Assembly: GCA_021018815.1 (NCBI GenBank)
Contig: JAITYX010000085.1
Span: 2,244,001 to 2,308,000, forward strand
Origin: Talinum fruticosum
Taxonomy: Eukaryota > Streptophyta > Magnoliopsida > Caryophyllales > Talinaceae
Direction: 5' to 3'
Length of the DNA: 64,000 nucleotides
Shown: positions 1 through 11,174 of the stretch, piece by piece
Position numbering within the stretch: the stretch's first letter is position 1
Layout: every line of letters starts with the position of its first letter
The notes under the pieces: model-generated
What the model was told of the DNA's origin: nothing
Databases searched by the model: none
What the model saw: the letters and a program-made list of their open reading frames with translations, nothing else
Translations under genes and position numbers: made by a program

Positions 1-1061
1 TCCGGAGTTTTACACTCATCTCACCAGCTCCGAAGGTGTTCTAACCTCCGGGGTTCGAGAACATAACGATTCGCATAAACACTTCCCTTCTCCATCGTCT
101 GTTCAAGGTCTCTTCTCTCTTCTTGAACAGCAATCCAATTCCTTTCACTGAGGTCGCTAACGACTTCTTTGAAAAGTATGCCAAAGAGTTCCCTGGGTCA
201 CACAAAAATTTTTACGTGACTCGGCTGAGGTCGAAGCACGTCTTCTGTGTTTCTTCTTGATGAGAACCTTCTTCTCTCAGCACTCTAGCAAGGAGAACCC
301 CAACTCCAAGCTCCTCGAAGCTATTTTTGACATTCTCAAGGGCTACGAAGTAGACCTCTTTCCCTCCATAATTGAGCAAATGGCAGCTGTGCCAGCTCGA
401 CTCCAAAACAAGAAGAAAAACGCTCTTCCTTTCGGTGCTCTTCTCACCCTTGTTTTCAAACAATTCAAAGTTCCTCTTCCCTCAAACCCAAATGCTGTTT
501 TTGAGGCTGCTGTTGTTGTCGGTAAAAAGGAACTTCGAGGGTACAGCTACCAGGAAGCGAACACTGGTATCCGGGTACATAACTCGGAGCCGAGGCCATC
601 TTTTTCGCCTCGGACTCGGAAAGATGCCCCCTTTCCCTTCTGCTCCACCTAGTGGTGCTTCCACCTCAGGTGCTTCTAAGTCTCTCTCTTCCATTTTGTC
701 CTCCGCCTTCATGGACAAAATCAGCTCTGTGTCCTTGGAACTCAAGGACATACTCCGGTCATTCAAGGCTGTCTTTCGATCTATGACCATAAACCAAAAA
801 CTGCCCGAGTCTCAAATCCGAGAGTAGCGGGACTCGCTCATTGAGATGAAGGCCCTGGTGAAGGAGTAGAGATAGCTGATAAAGCTTCTCCAGGAGAAAC
901 GGTCCAAGGCGGCTCGGGACCAAGGCGACTCAAACACATCCGAAGAGTCCTCGAGCCGGCCAAGACCTCGGATAGAGGCGAGGGGAAAAAGAAGATCAAG
1001 AAGAAGCGAAGCCGAGGAGCCTGCGGCTGAGGCAGCTCCTTCTAGCCAAGGGGAGGAATAA
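1..1061 (+). pseudogene. Env-like ORF of a Sirevirus-like copia element, 3' part, broken
   Basis: Translation of the first 1 kb gives pieces of the protein found downstream of pol in Sirevirus-type copia elements (the domain catalogued as putative plant transposon protein). An EFY segment lies near position 5. A stretch around 345-490 reads as a basic linker followed by LPFGALLTLVFKQF and KVPLP. A Ser-rich and helical, coiled-coil-like tail follows at 640-840. The frame is broken: it shifts several times before 260 and again near 540-600, and in-frame stops occur near 826 and 868. The last frame ends at a TAA near 1059. The role of this ORF in the element is unknown; an envelope function was proposed only from its position. 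The 5' part and gag-pol lie outside the window. Similarity is judged by eye, so the exact end is uncertain. Confidence 0.6.
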
Positions 1062-1833
1062 AAGGAAGAATAAGGAGCAATAGCTAAGGGTCAAAGTGCT
1101 CCTAAAGCTCAACCGGAAGTGATAAGCTCGGACAGCGGTCTGAGTGGGTCGAAGACCTTGCTGCACAAGGACAATCCGCGGCGGGTCGGAGCGAGCGGAC
1201 CCTTCCAGGTGACGAGTTCCAAGAGGATGAACCTCTGCATCCCCTCGTTCGGGTCGGCCACTCGGAGCCGAGCCTTTGCCGGAGATCCATGTCCTCCCTC
1301 CGTCACGCTCAAGCACATCGTCAAGATCCTATCGGCGCCGGCGCTCCACTCGTCCTTCCTCTTCCACTCGGACAAACCCATCCCCTTCTTAATTTCTTCA
1401 TCTTTTATTTACAGCTTTTTTTTTGTTTTGTCCGGACATCAAACTTGTACTTCTTGTATTCTTCCCATTCTTTTTGTTTTTTTTTCTTTGAAAGGCAAGG
1501 GAGAGAATAGATAGAAAATTTGTTGTCTTGTCTAGGGAGTCTCTCTCTCTTACACTCTGTACATATTTTCATTCAATTCAATGAACTTATGCATTTTGTT
1601 CCAATTCTCCGAGTACAATGATAAATGCAAGCATTTTTGAGTTTCCATCAAATGTGTTCTCTTACTTAGTATCTATTTTGTTATTTCATGTTACGATACT
1701 TCGAGTATGCTCCGATTTAGTTTACGCAATGCAACCTTGCCTTACTTTTTGTGCAAAGTCCGTAAAAACAGATCTATATCACTAACAAAGTTTCTGTCTA
1801 AGTATGGAATGCCTTTCATAAAAAAGGGGAGAT
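1062..1833 (+). other. 3' untranslated region and polypurine tract of the Sirevirus-like element
   Basis: No convincing coding sequence is seen between the env-like remnant and the LTR. The stretch is T-rich around 1390-1500. A polypurine tract (AAAAAAGGGGAGA) lies at about 1820-1832, directly before the LTR start, as expected for the plus-strand primer of an LTR retrotransposon. Confidence 0.55.
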
Positions 1834-3378
1834 TGAATACTCAAACTTTACACCTCACTTTTCCGAGTTCTATAAAGGGAATCGGGTATAAGATTTTTCA
1901 CTTATAAAGTTTTGATTCCAAGTCATTCCCTGTGCCTTAGAAACTTTTCTGAGTGATATGGTATTTTCCCTTAGTGTTATAGAAATTATTTCACGTATTT
2001 ATGCATGACTCTGTGTGACTCGGAAAGCATATCTGCACTCACCATGACTCATTCGGTTACGAGTCACTCAACACTCGGATATATGGCATGATTCAACCAC
2101 AATCTTTTCCGGGCTCTAACTCCGGTATTTTAGTTTGAATTTCTGCTCAGTCTAGATCAAGTTTATTTCCTCCGATATTCTATAGTTAACTTGATTCTCT
2201 TTTAGATCGACTCGGATGGAATTTTGAGTATCATGAATATTAGACTCGGAAAATTCCATTTTTTTCTGACCCGGATAATTAGTCACTTAATTATCTTAAT
2301 TATATCATTATCCGTGTCTAATCTTGGACCAAAGTATTATATACTTTGAGAACCAAATTGTTTTACTTTTGTAGGTGATTCAAACGAGGCTATCCTAAAT
2401 TTGAAATACAAAAGTAACCGGCTTCAAAACGTCAAATCACCAGGCAGACAAGGCTTTTTACCTCGACCTAGACCCGGACATTGTGTCGGGGTTGTCTGTT
2501 TCCGAAATGGAAATCTGCAACACTAAGCTCATCGGTGGTTTCCACCTTACTTCGAAGACACCGCCGGTGGTTTTAGGCACTTCCAAGGAGTCAAGAGCCA
2601 TTGTCTAACGTTCATATTTCAACGGATATTTTCCGAGTGACTCGGAAAATCCTACACAACGGTCTCAAAGGAACTTCCAGTCAAAAGTTGGACACAACGG
2701 CTAAGCTGCTTGGCCATCTATAAATAGAAGCCAAATCTCAAGACTTGAAGATTGCTTGAACTAATTGTAAAAAATACATACTTGATCAAAAGTCATTGTA
2801 TTCATTCTCAATCTTCTACTTACAACTCCAATTCAGTATTTCATTATATTCCGAGTTGTAAGGTCTTGTACTCGATTACGAACTCTCTTCTTACTCTCTA
2901 AGTCAGGTTCCTTGACTGAGCTATAAAGGTAAACTCAGCTCGGTTGTCCCTAGCTGTAAGGGTTATCTCAGCTAGGAAGTACTAGATCGAGATAAGGGAA
3001 TTTCGAGTCTAGGAAAAACTTGTAAGGAGTTGTCTAAGGGAGCAACTCGGGTTGAGTCGGTCTACTGTATTTTGTGGACTCAAAATAGTGGATTTGACTT
3101 CGTGCTTGGATTAGCACGGTCCATGGTTTTCTGCCCCAGGAGGGTTTCCACGTACTTTACGTGTTACCAATTTTCTGAGTACATTCTAGACTCGGATTGT
3201 TTACTTGTTCGATCTACTCGCTTCTATATTCTTTACTGATTTTTGAGTCGGGTCTTTTCGAGTTGATCCGTGACTTCAACTCTACTCGGACGAATTTATT
3301 CTTTTATCGAAGCAAATTTCATCTTCACCCTATTCACCCCCTCTAGGGTGACTTAGTTTCTCCAAGAGCTAACTTTCA
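1834..3378 (+). repeat. 3' LTR of Sirevirus-like element (copy A)
   Basis: The LTR begins TGAATACTC directly after the polypurine tract and ends AACTTTCA. It aligns along its whole length with the LTR at 54960-56539, with scattered substitutions and small indels, which fixes both ends independently. It has a TATA box, a T-rich/GT-rich 3' part and many copies of the motif ACTCGGA/TCCGAGT. It is about 1.55 kb, which fits the long LTRs of Sireviruses. The element is on the plus strand and only its 3' end is in the window, so its target duplication cannot be checked (the 5 bp after the LTR are GCTCG). Confidence 0.85.
2719..2726 (+). promoter_or_regulatory. TATA box of LTR copy A
   Basis: TATAAATA in the context CATCTATAAATAGAAGCC is conserved at the same place in the second LTR (55879-55886). 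This is the expected core promoter at the U3/R border of the LTR. Confidence 0.7.
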
Positions 3379-4983
3379 GCTCGGAAATGAGATTTTATCA
3401 ATGCTGAACCAAATGGAGACAACAAGACATCAAATAAACATCCTACTACTTGATTCTAAAAGATCACGGTGATCCAACAAATTCCAAAGTGACTCGCTGA
3501 CCAATGAGTGCTATATATTCCAGCAAAGCAATAGAAAATATAACGCGAACAAAAAAATAGAATATAGGAAAATGAAATAACCCACTAGATAGGCTACATC
3601 TCTCTTGTTAACACATAATAATCCCAAGAAATAATCATCTGAGAGATGCTGCTTGGTTGGGAGTTAAGAACCCAACCAATAACAAAACTAATTAACCTCA
3701 TTGTGTTTCTCAATTCAATACAACTAATTAAGAAAGGGGATATATTATATGCACAACAATTTTGACATTCAATTGTTTGTTAGGTGAAAAACCTAATACA
3801 AAATTTTAAAATATGTCACCCCTCCCCCCCACACATACACACAAAGAAAAGGCTAATCACATCGGCATATACTATAATTACAGAACTACATAAAATGAGA
3901 CATTTTGGGATATCATCTTTTATTATTTTTAAAAGAAAGTTGCAGAAGATCTCATCCTCTTAGATCTTTATGCATCTTCCTTCTAATCATACTTGACAAG
4001 AATCATATAACATGGCTACTGTTGTATCCATAAAGCACATTACATTTAACAAGAATCTTCTTCTATGTGCACTTCAATAAAGCACATTACATTAAAACCT
4101 AGGAGCAAACAAGGGTAAACTTTAGATTCTAACCTGATTGATCATAATTTATAAATGAAATAGAGGTTCCAATCCAAGAACAACTAAGTTTCACTTCTAA
4201 CTTATCCCATCTAGAAGTGGACATAGATTGTTCCAAAATTAGATAACTAAGAGCATCTTTACTGTTGCCAATCGGTTCATATATTAGCCAACTACCAAGA
4301 TTTTTGCAAAACAAATACAAGCACCTTCGACAAAGGAGTTTGGAAAAACAAATAGCACATTGCAATAGAAAGCAAACTTTAGAGTTACCAGCTAGGAAAC
4401 AGAATCGTGAAAAAACCCAAACTTAGCATGAGAGAGTGAGCACCAAATAATCAACAAATGCAAATTTGCAATTAATTATATGGCCCTAGAAGAAAAACTT
4501 AGGCTTGAAATCTCAAATAGTTCTAGATTGAAAAGAAGAGGGAAGGGGAGACTTCGAATAATTTCAGATTGAAGAGGAAGAGGAGGAGAAGACCTTGAAC
4601 AATTTCAGATCAAGAGGAAGAGGGAGGGAATAAACTTACTAGAAACAACCTCGAAGGGCTTGAATCGATGCCTACCGTTGGTGTTGTCACCGCCCGCTAC
4701 TTAGAGTGAGTTTGAGAGAGAGAGAGAGAAAGAGAGTCGTGGCAAGCAATATGCGAAAACCTAAAAACTCAATTTAGATCGAGAGGGAAAGGGGGAAGGA
4801 GGGGCGGCGAGAGAGAGACCGAAAACAAACTTGTCTCGCCGCTGGAGCTGTCGGCGGCCACCATTGCTCCGATCTAAGTGCGCTAGAATTTATGGGTTGA
4901 AGGTGTGAGAGAGGGGGATGGTCGGGCTTGACTGGAAGGGGAAAAGCAAAGGAAAACAAGGAATTGAACAAAAAGAGATAGAG
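3379..4983. other. Intergenic, no gene recognised
   Basis: AT-rich sequence with short purine-rich patches (4540-4640, 4700-4830). A phrase AAGAGCATCTTTACTGTTGCC near 4250, of a kind common near ends of plant transposons, suggests old element debris. The 4640-4930 stretch is GC-richer and on the minus strand looks like a 5' untranslated leader or captured exon, but no conserved protein could be recognised. Confidence 0.4.
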
Positions 4984-4994
4984 GTTATAGGTAG

Positions 4995-5340
4995 ACTTGG
5001 CAAAGCCGACCCGAATCGAATGGGTCAACCCGAATAACCCGAAACCCAAACCGAACCGACATCCGAAACAGTTAAACCGATTTTGACCCGAAAACTAAAA
5101 TGAACCGACCTAAAATGTAATGAACTCGATTCAGACCCGAATCGAAATGACTCGATCCGAAACCAAACCGACTCGACCCGAAATATAATTGACCTGATTA
5201 CGACCCAAACCGAATCGGACCTGAACCGAATCGGACCCGAACCGAATTAGACCCGAACCCGAATTTGACCCGAACTCGAATAAAAGTGACCTGAACCCGA
5301 CCCGACCCGACTTGAATTCAAATTTGACCCAACACACATT
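4995..5340 (+). repeat. Left subterminal array of ACCCGAA-like units in hAT
   Basis: Roughly 350 bp made of degenerate 6-20 bp phrases built from ACCCGAA, AACCGAA and GACCCGA, all reading in the same direction on the plus strand. In other hAT elements, short subterminal motifs bind the transposase; that role here is inference from position and repetition. Confidence 0.75.
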
Positions 5341-6128
5341 TTTTGGTAAGTCTCTCGGGATGGACTTTTGTGCTTGTGATGGTACAAACAATTTTAATCG
5401 ACCTCAAATCCTATTCAAGCAAATCCATACCAAGGGATGGTGGTGGACTTGATAATATGGTATTGTACATGATTCTTATAAATTATAATCACTCATTCCA
5501 AAGTTTGAGCAAGCGTTGATTAGGTGAAACTAGTGCAATGATGCCACCTGTGAACATGATTTTTGGTGCAACACTAAGGACTTTTGAAAATTACAAAATC
5601 AAATAAGATATCAATTCCCATTTCGATCGTGACAAACATGGTCATCTCCATAAACACCAATGGCAACACACACAACACGACAAATCAAACACGATCATCT
5701 CCATAAACAACACCAACGGCAACACGCACAACACAACAAATCAATACAAAAGTACTAGAACATAACATAATAGTCATGTTAACATGATTATCTAATAAAA
5801 ATTACACAAGCTCATAATAGTATATAACTAGTTTTTACATATTAAAGATTAGTACTTAGAGAGTTAGTTATGTAATAAATTGATCATTTTTCTTCATTCT
5901 TCTTATCTCGCATCAATGGAGCAAAGCAAACGGCTCACTTCGCTTTAAAAACCTATAATTTATTACAAATCAAATAAGATATAAATAGTGAACTTAGCAA
6001 CTTTGCAATATTAAAGGAACGAATGAACAATAGCAAATTAACTCAAACAAAAAGCACGAATAATAGTAAGAGTTATAAATTAAATTCATTAGCGATCATT
6101 ATTTTGAAGGAAGTGTACCTATCTTAGG

Positions 6129-8342
6129 CTACTTAGCATTCATCCGATCCACATCGGAGCCGATAAATTGCTCTTCATCATTGGCTAAAGTTCAAACCAT
6201 CAAACAACAACTCATTTGTTAATAAAAATAGGGACAAAAACATATTAGTTAGGAAAAATATAAATAGAAGGAAAAATAAAGCAAAACACTTACAATCAAA
6301 ACCATACAGCCAACTTCGAGTAGTTATCAAAGCTTCCACATTTTTAGGAATGAAAGAGCTTTTCCATTTGTTCAAAATCCTACCACCAATGCTAAAGGTT
6401 GATTATGAAGCAACCGTAGTAAGTGGCACACTCAATATATCACTAGCCATAAGAGAGAGTTCTTTATACTTTTCAGAATTTTCTTTCCAAAAAGATAGAA
6501 CATTCAACTCTCTTTTGCGCTCCATCTTAGGATCTTCCAAATATCTATCAAGCATTGTCTTTTGACTGGTGTAAGAATCACCACCAAATTCATCGTTATC
6601 GAAATCCTACAAAATTACAATTAGTAACACAATTATATCTTCAATAATCAGTTAAAATAAATAATGTTAACGTATAAGGTAAATAAAAAAATACATACAT
6701 CTAAATAGTTGAACTTTCGCTTGCGAGGTGGAGATTTCAAATTTTAGGAAATGACGGTTGAAGTTGATGCCATATTAGATGAAGGACTAGCACAATTGGT
6801 GTACTCTCTAAGAAGAACCTCTAACTTAGCAATCACTTGATTCACCTTAAAAGTTGCAACTTCTTCACTTCCATACAACTTTTTGTAACAATATTTCAAA
6901 AGCACTTTTTTGCATCGGGGATCAAGAAGTGTAGCAAAAGAAAACAACAAAGTATATTCAGTCCAATACTTGTCAAACTTTACCTTCATATTTCGCACCA
7001 TGTGTTTAATCACTTCATCCCTACTTTTCGATTGCTATTTTAGGAACATATCTATCTTCCATACATTTTCAAAGTACAAATTTGCCATTGGATACTGACT
7101 ACCTGGAGAACATTTTAGTAAATTCACAAAAAGGACCAAGAAGTTCATGAATTCTTTCAACTCTTTCCCATTCATCATCTGAAGGAAAACTCATATAAGA
7201 AGAATCAATGAGGTAAAAGTGCTTAAAAGCTTTGCGATAGATAAGTGCTCTATCAAGCATAAAGTATGTCGAATTCCATCTAGTAGGAACATCTAACCAT
7301 AAGGCTTTGGTTTTCTTAATCTCACCTCGTTCCACACGAGCCTTAAAATGAAATTTCCTACTCTATGATCCTTTGATATACTTTACAATTTCTCTAATCT
7401 TAACCACACAATCATCAATTGCCTTCAAACCATCTTTCACAATAAGATTTAAAATATGTGCTGCATATCGAACATGAAAATATTCCCCAGTGCTCAACAA
7501 AGACCCCATGTCTAAAAGTTTGAATTTCAAATCATCTTGCATTCTATCATTACTAGATACATTGTCCAAAGTTAAGGAAAAGACCTTATGCTCAATGCCC
7601 CAATCTACCAGCAAATGAAACACAATCTCACACAAAACAGGGCTCGTATGGGGTGGTTTCACGTGATGAAAATTCAAGACTTTACTATGCAACTTCCAAT
7701 TAGAATCCACATAATGAGCAGATCAAACACAAATATCCCTCGGTTCAACAAGAAGTCCATAAATCATAAGTTAAAGAAATTCGGCCCGAAGTGAAAGCAA
7801 AGTATCTTTTAGTTTTTTTTTAAATGAGCATGCAATTTCGGACAATGCGCTATTGCGGTATTTCTAGTTATAGTTATAACTTTGTTGTTCGGATATGCAT
7901 GAATTTCCCTATTTCCTTGGTGCTCAACCCATGAAAACTATAGCCATGCCTTATGATTACCTTAGCTACCAATTCACGATAAACTTGTTGATCAAACTTG
8001 ATAGGTTGGTCGGAAGCCTCTTGAGCAACCTTTGCTTCTAGATATGGTTTGCACTTGCAAGATGCTTCTTCATGTTGCTAGTTCCATACCTTGAGTCCGC
8101 TAAAAAGTCTTTGATTCGCAATGTCTACAAGTTGCTTGCTTCTTCCCATCTGTAGATGCGGATGCGAGTATTACCACATACTCTAGTCATACTTCACTTC
8201 TAGGTCCACCAACATTAGTAATTGTGGAAGTATGCACGCTGCCTTGATTATTTGACTCCTCGTTTAAGTTAATATGGACATCAATTGCATTGTCATCATC
8301 AATGTCAAAGAGACGTCCACCATCTTCACCATCTAATTCCAT
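6129..8342 (-). pseudogene. hAT transposase (BED-finger, RICESLEEPER type), three exons, inactivated
   Basis: The start ATG is at 8342-8340, followed by an acidic N-terminus. A BED-type zinc finger remnant (CRHCESK, then NMKKHL) lies around 8050-8150. The catalytic core follows, with DNVSSND and HVRYAAHILNLIVKDGLK near 7430-7570 and LDVPTRWNSTYFML near 7250-7300. Exon 1 ends with a donor GTATGT at 6698; the acceptor TTTTGTAG is at 6607. Exon 2 (6606-6294) carries the C-terminal dimerisation segment with [16 protein letters not shown] second intron (donor GTAAGT at 6293, acceptor at 6185) leads to a short last exon ending at TAG 6129-6131. Reading frames join correctly across both introns. The gene is dead: TAA at 6404-6406 replaces the conserved Glu in the ASE motif. 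There are further stops and frameshifts near 7350, 7720, 7850 and 8100. Confidence 0.85.
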
Positions 8343-10789
8343 AACTCCCTATGAATTGTGCAGTAATAAGTTTAACAAAAATAAGAAATCAAAATTACTA
8401 ATGTTATTGCAACAATACGAGTTTGTTGATAAAACTAATAGCCACATATAATTACAGGAGACTTGTTATATACAAAAGTAGTAGCAATAACAACACTTCG
8501 ACTAAGCCAATCTAATGGCATTTTGCAATTTCAAATTCACCCAACCGATGGTTAGAAGAGACCTTTCTTAGCTACAAAATGGAATTTCAAATTCTGTTAT
8601 CAAACCTTTCTTGGCTACAAAATGCAATTTCAAATCCTGTGCCAATCTAATGGCATTTGCATCCTCTTGTTTTTGGGCAAAACAACCTTATGCCCTTTAA
8701 AAACAACCTTATGCCCTTTAATCCAAATACCATACAACGCCTCGTAATATTGTGAAAACAATCAGCCTTTTTTATCTTGATAATCTACCAGTTGATCCCA
8801 AGTACGGATTATACCATGTCCAATTCCAAATGCTCTTTCAAGGGAGGCAGGCCACGAGAGGGAGAAATGGAGAATAGTATATATCACCGGCACTAAGCAA
8901 AATTTTGAAGGAATTTCACTCAAAACCTGTTAATTCTACAACAGTTAAGATTATAAAAAGCAATATAATATGGTACAAACAACCCCCGCCCCGAAAAAAC
9001 AACAATGGCTCATAAATTGGCTACTCTCAAAATTAGGCCGGGGCCAAAGCAGGAAATCTTTAGATATTTCGGGTCGATGAACAAGTCATCTTTCTCAATC
9101 TAGAATCACTAAGCCACTGCACTCAATGATTTAAAACGAATTCTAGATGGTCTTATTAATTCAATTTCATAATAACCCAGCTTCCTTTGTCTTGAACAAG
9201 CAAGAACAAGGATTTTATAAATTCACAAATGAAAGCATTCATACTCATAAAATTGACTACTAATTTAGATCTAGAATGAAAGCATTCATACTCATAAAAT
9301 TGACTACTAATAAATTAGAAAGGGAGCTTTCCCTCCAAAATCTAATTGTAATTTGTGACAAAAATTTTGATTTTTACTAGAGTAGAGTAGAGATGAAAAT
9401 CCTGATTTTTGTTAAAAAAATAAGAGGGAAAAAATAAAAGCTTGAAATTTTGTATTATAACTTTATAAGATATTATTAATAGAATTTAATTTAATTTAAT
9501 GAATATGTTTAGAGAATTTACATTAAAAAAAGTTATTATTTTGTTCATGAAAATTAAGGTAAAATATATAATTTAAAGAATAAACGTTTAAATATATGTG
9601 TAATTTAAAGAATTATGCAATATGTGTAAATATATAAATAATTTAAAAAATAATGAAATATGTGTACAATATGTAATTTAATTTGTATAAATAAATTCAA
9701 TTCAAATTGTATTAGTTTTCACTTTGATTTAGCAAGTTTATTTGGGATTATATCGACTCAAACTTATCTAAGTTGGGTCCGTTTAACGCTAAATATAATC
9801 ATTACATGAATAAGTTAAGTACTTAACTAATATCGATGAGACTTGGTTTAGTAAATTAGTAGTCATTACCATGTCTCAAGTATCACGGAACTTCGTTTTT
9901 ATATCTGTACTAGTTTGAATTTGACCAAATCGATATTAAATTTAGCTCTAGATTAATGTTCAAATTAGTTCAATTAATTGGTTGGAAAATTATAATACAA
10001 GATGATAATCGTAAGTCGAATACTTCTAAGTTGAGCAATAACCGATTGATCGATTCACTAGATATTATTCTTAGTTGGTTATTATGATTAGTGGCACCTA
10101 GTGGCCGATGAATATTCAGTTTTCATTTTGATTTAGCAAGATCATTTTAGATTGTATCAACTCGAACTTATCCAAGTTATTCTAACATTATCTTTATAAA
10201 TTTAACTTCAAATATAATCATTATAGAAATTCGAACCGTTGCCATTTAGTCTATTAGTATTGTTATTATGTCGGTATCTCGTAGTTTCGATTTTATTAAT
10301 CTATGTAGTCCGTAGATAAGTTCGGTTGAAATTGTACTGGTTCGAATTTGACTAAATCGACTTGGCGTCGTATGAAATTCAGCGTCAAATTAGGGTTCAC
10401 ATTAGTTCAATTCATTCATTATAAATTACAATTCATTAGAGTAAATTCAGTTAATCTTAAATCTTATATCTATCGGACTGTTGTTGTCTTGCGATTTCGT
10501 TTTTGATACTTATCAATAAGTTTGAGTTGGATTAGACATATGTGACGTATTAAAATATCAACTTGGTTTATCTTGTTTTAAATTTAGAGTCAAATATTCA
10601 AATTTTGCTTGTTTACGCTTATAAGTTATATCTCTTAAAAGTTACTAGTATTTTTTTAATAAACAACATTCCGTTTTTAATCTGTACAACAACAAATGTG
10701 TAAAATAAAAAAACTAATATTAATAATAAATTAACTTTATAAAATTTTATTTTTCTTCAACTCAAAAAGGTTTCTTAAAAAAATTTGAC
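8343..10789. other. Non-coding interior of the hAT element
   Basis: AT-rich, without a recognisable gene. It contains small tandem duplications: AACAACCTTATGCCCTTTAA twice in a row at about 8685-8722, and a ~35-bp unit beginning ATGAAAGCATTCATACTCAT at about 9230 and 9276. A decayed duplication of a GCAATTTCAAAT-containing segment lies at 8515-8655. Confidence 0.5.
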
Positions 10790-11160
10790 ACGACACGACA
10801 TGACCGAATATCAACCCAGCCCAAAAGTGAACCGACCCGATTTTAACCCGATCCAAAGTTAACCCGAAATCATACTTGAAACTCACCCGAATTGACATTG
10901 ACCCAACCCGAACCGAACCGACCCGAATTAATTTTACCCGAAGTTGACCCGATCCGAAATTAACCTTAACCGAACCCGAACCTGAATCGAACCCGAACAA
11001 GATTGACCCGAATTTGAACCGAATCAAAGTTGACCTGAACCGAAACCGAACGAACCTGAACGAGATTGACCCGAAGTTGACCCGAACTCGAAACCGAAAC
11101 CGAACCGAACTCGAACAAGATCGACCCGAAGTTAACCCGAACCGAATGACCCGATTGCCA
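10790..11160 (+). repeat. Right subterminal array of ACCCGAA-like units in hAT
   Basis: About 370 bp of phrases such as GACCCGAAGTTGACCCGAA, again with the CCCGAA strand on plus. The array runs straight into the right terminal inverted repeat. It resembles the left array at 4995-5340 in unit and orientation. Confidence 0.75.
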
Positions 11161-11174
11161 GGTATAGTTATAGG

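Larger units (their letters stand above)
4992..11166 (-). mobile_element. hAT transposon, 6.2 kb, with perfect 8-bp target duplication
   Basis: The left end is TAGACTTGGCAAA. The right end read on the minus strand is TATACCTGGCAAT, an imperfect terminal inverted repeat of the hAT type. The 8 bp outside both ends are identical: GTTATAGG at 4984-4991 and 11167-11174. Inside are a broken hAT transposase on the minus strand (6129-8342) and degenerate arrays of ACCCGAA-type units just inside each end. The coding part occupies only about a third of the element; the rest (8343-10790) is AT-rich non-coding. A shorter relative with the same terminus type lies at 37453-38637. The element is probably immobile itself because the transposase is broken and the right TIR has diverged. 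Confidence 0.9.

Noticed and set aside
4129..4365. 78-codon minus-strand frame
   Set aside because: No recognisable domain, AT-rich, and overlapping a phrase typical of transposon ends; treated as chance.
4995..5340. Regularly repeated short units resembling a CRISPR or satellite array
   Set aside because: Units are degenerate, without uniform spacers, and sit just inside hAT termini with an 8-bp target duplication, so they are subterminal repeats.
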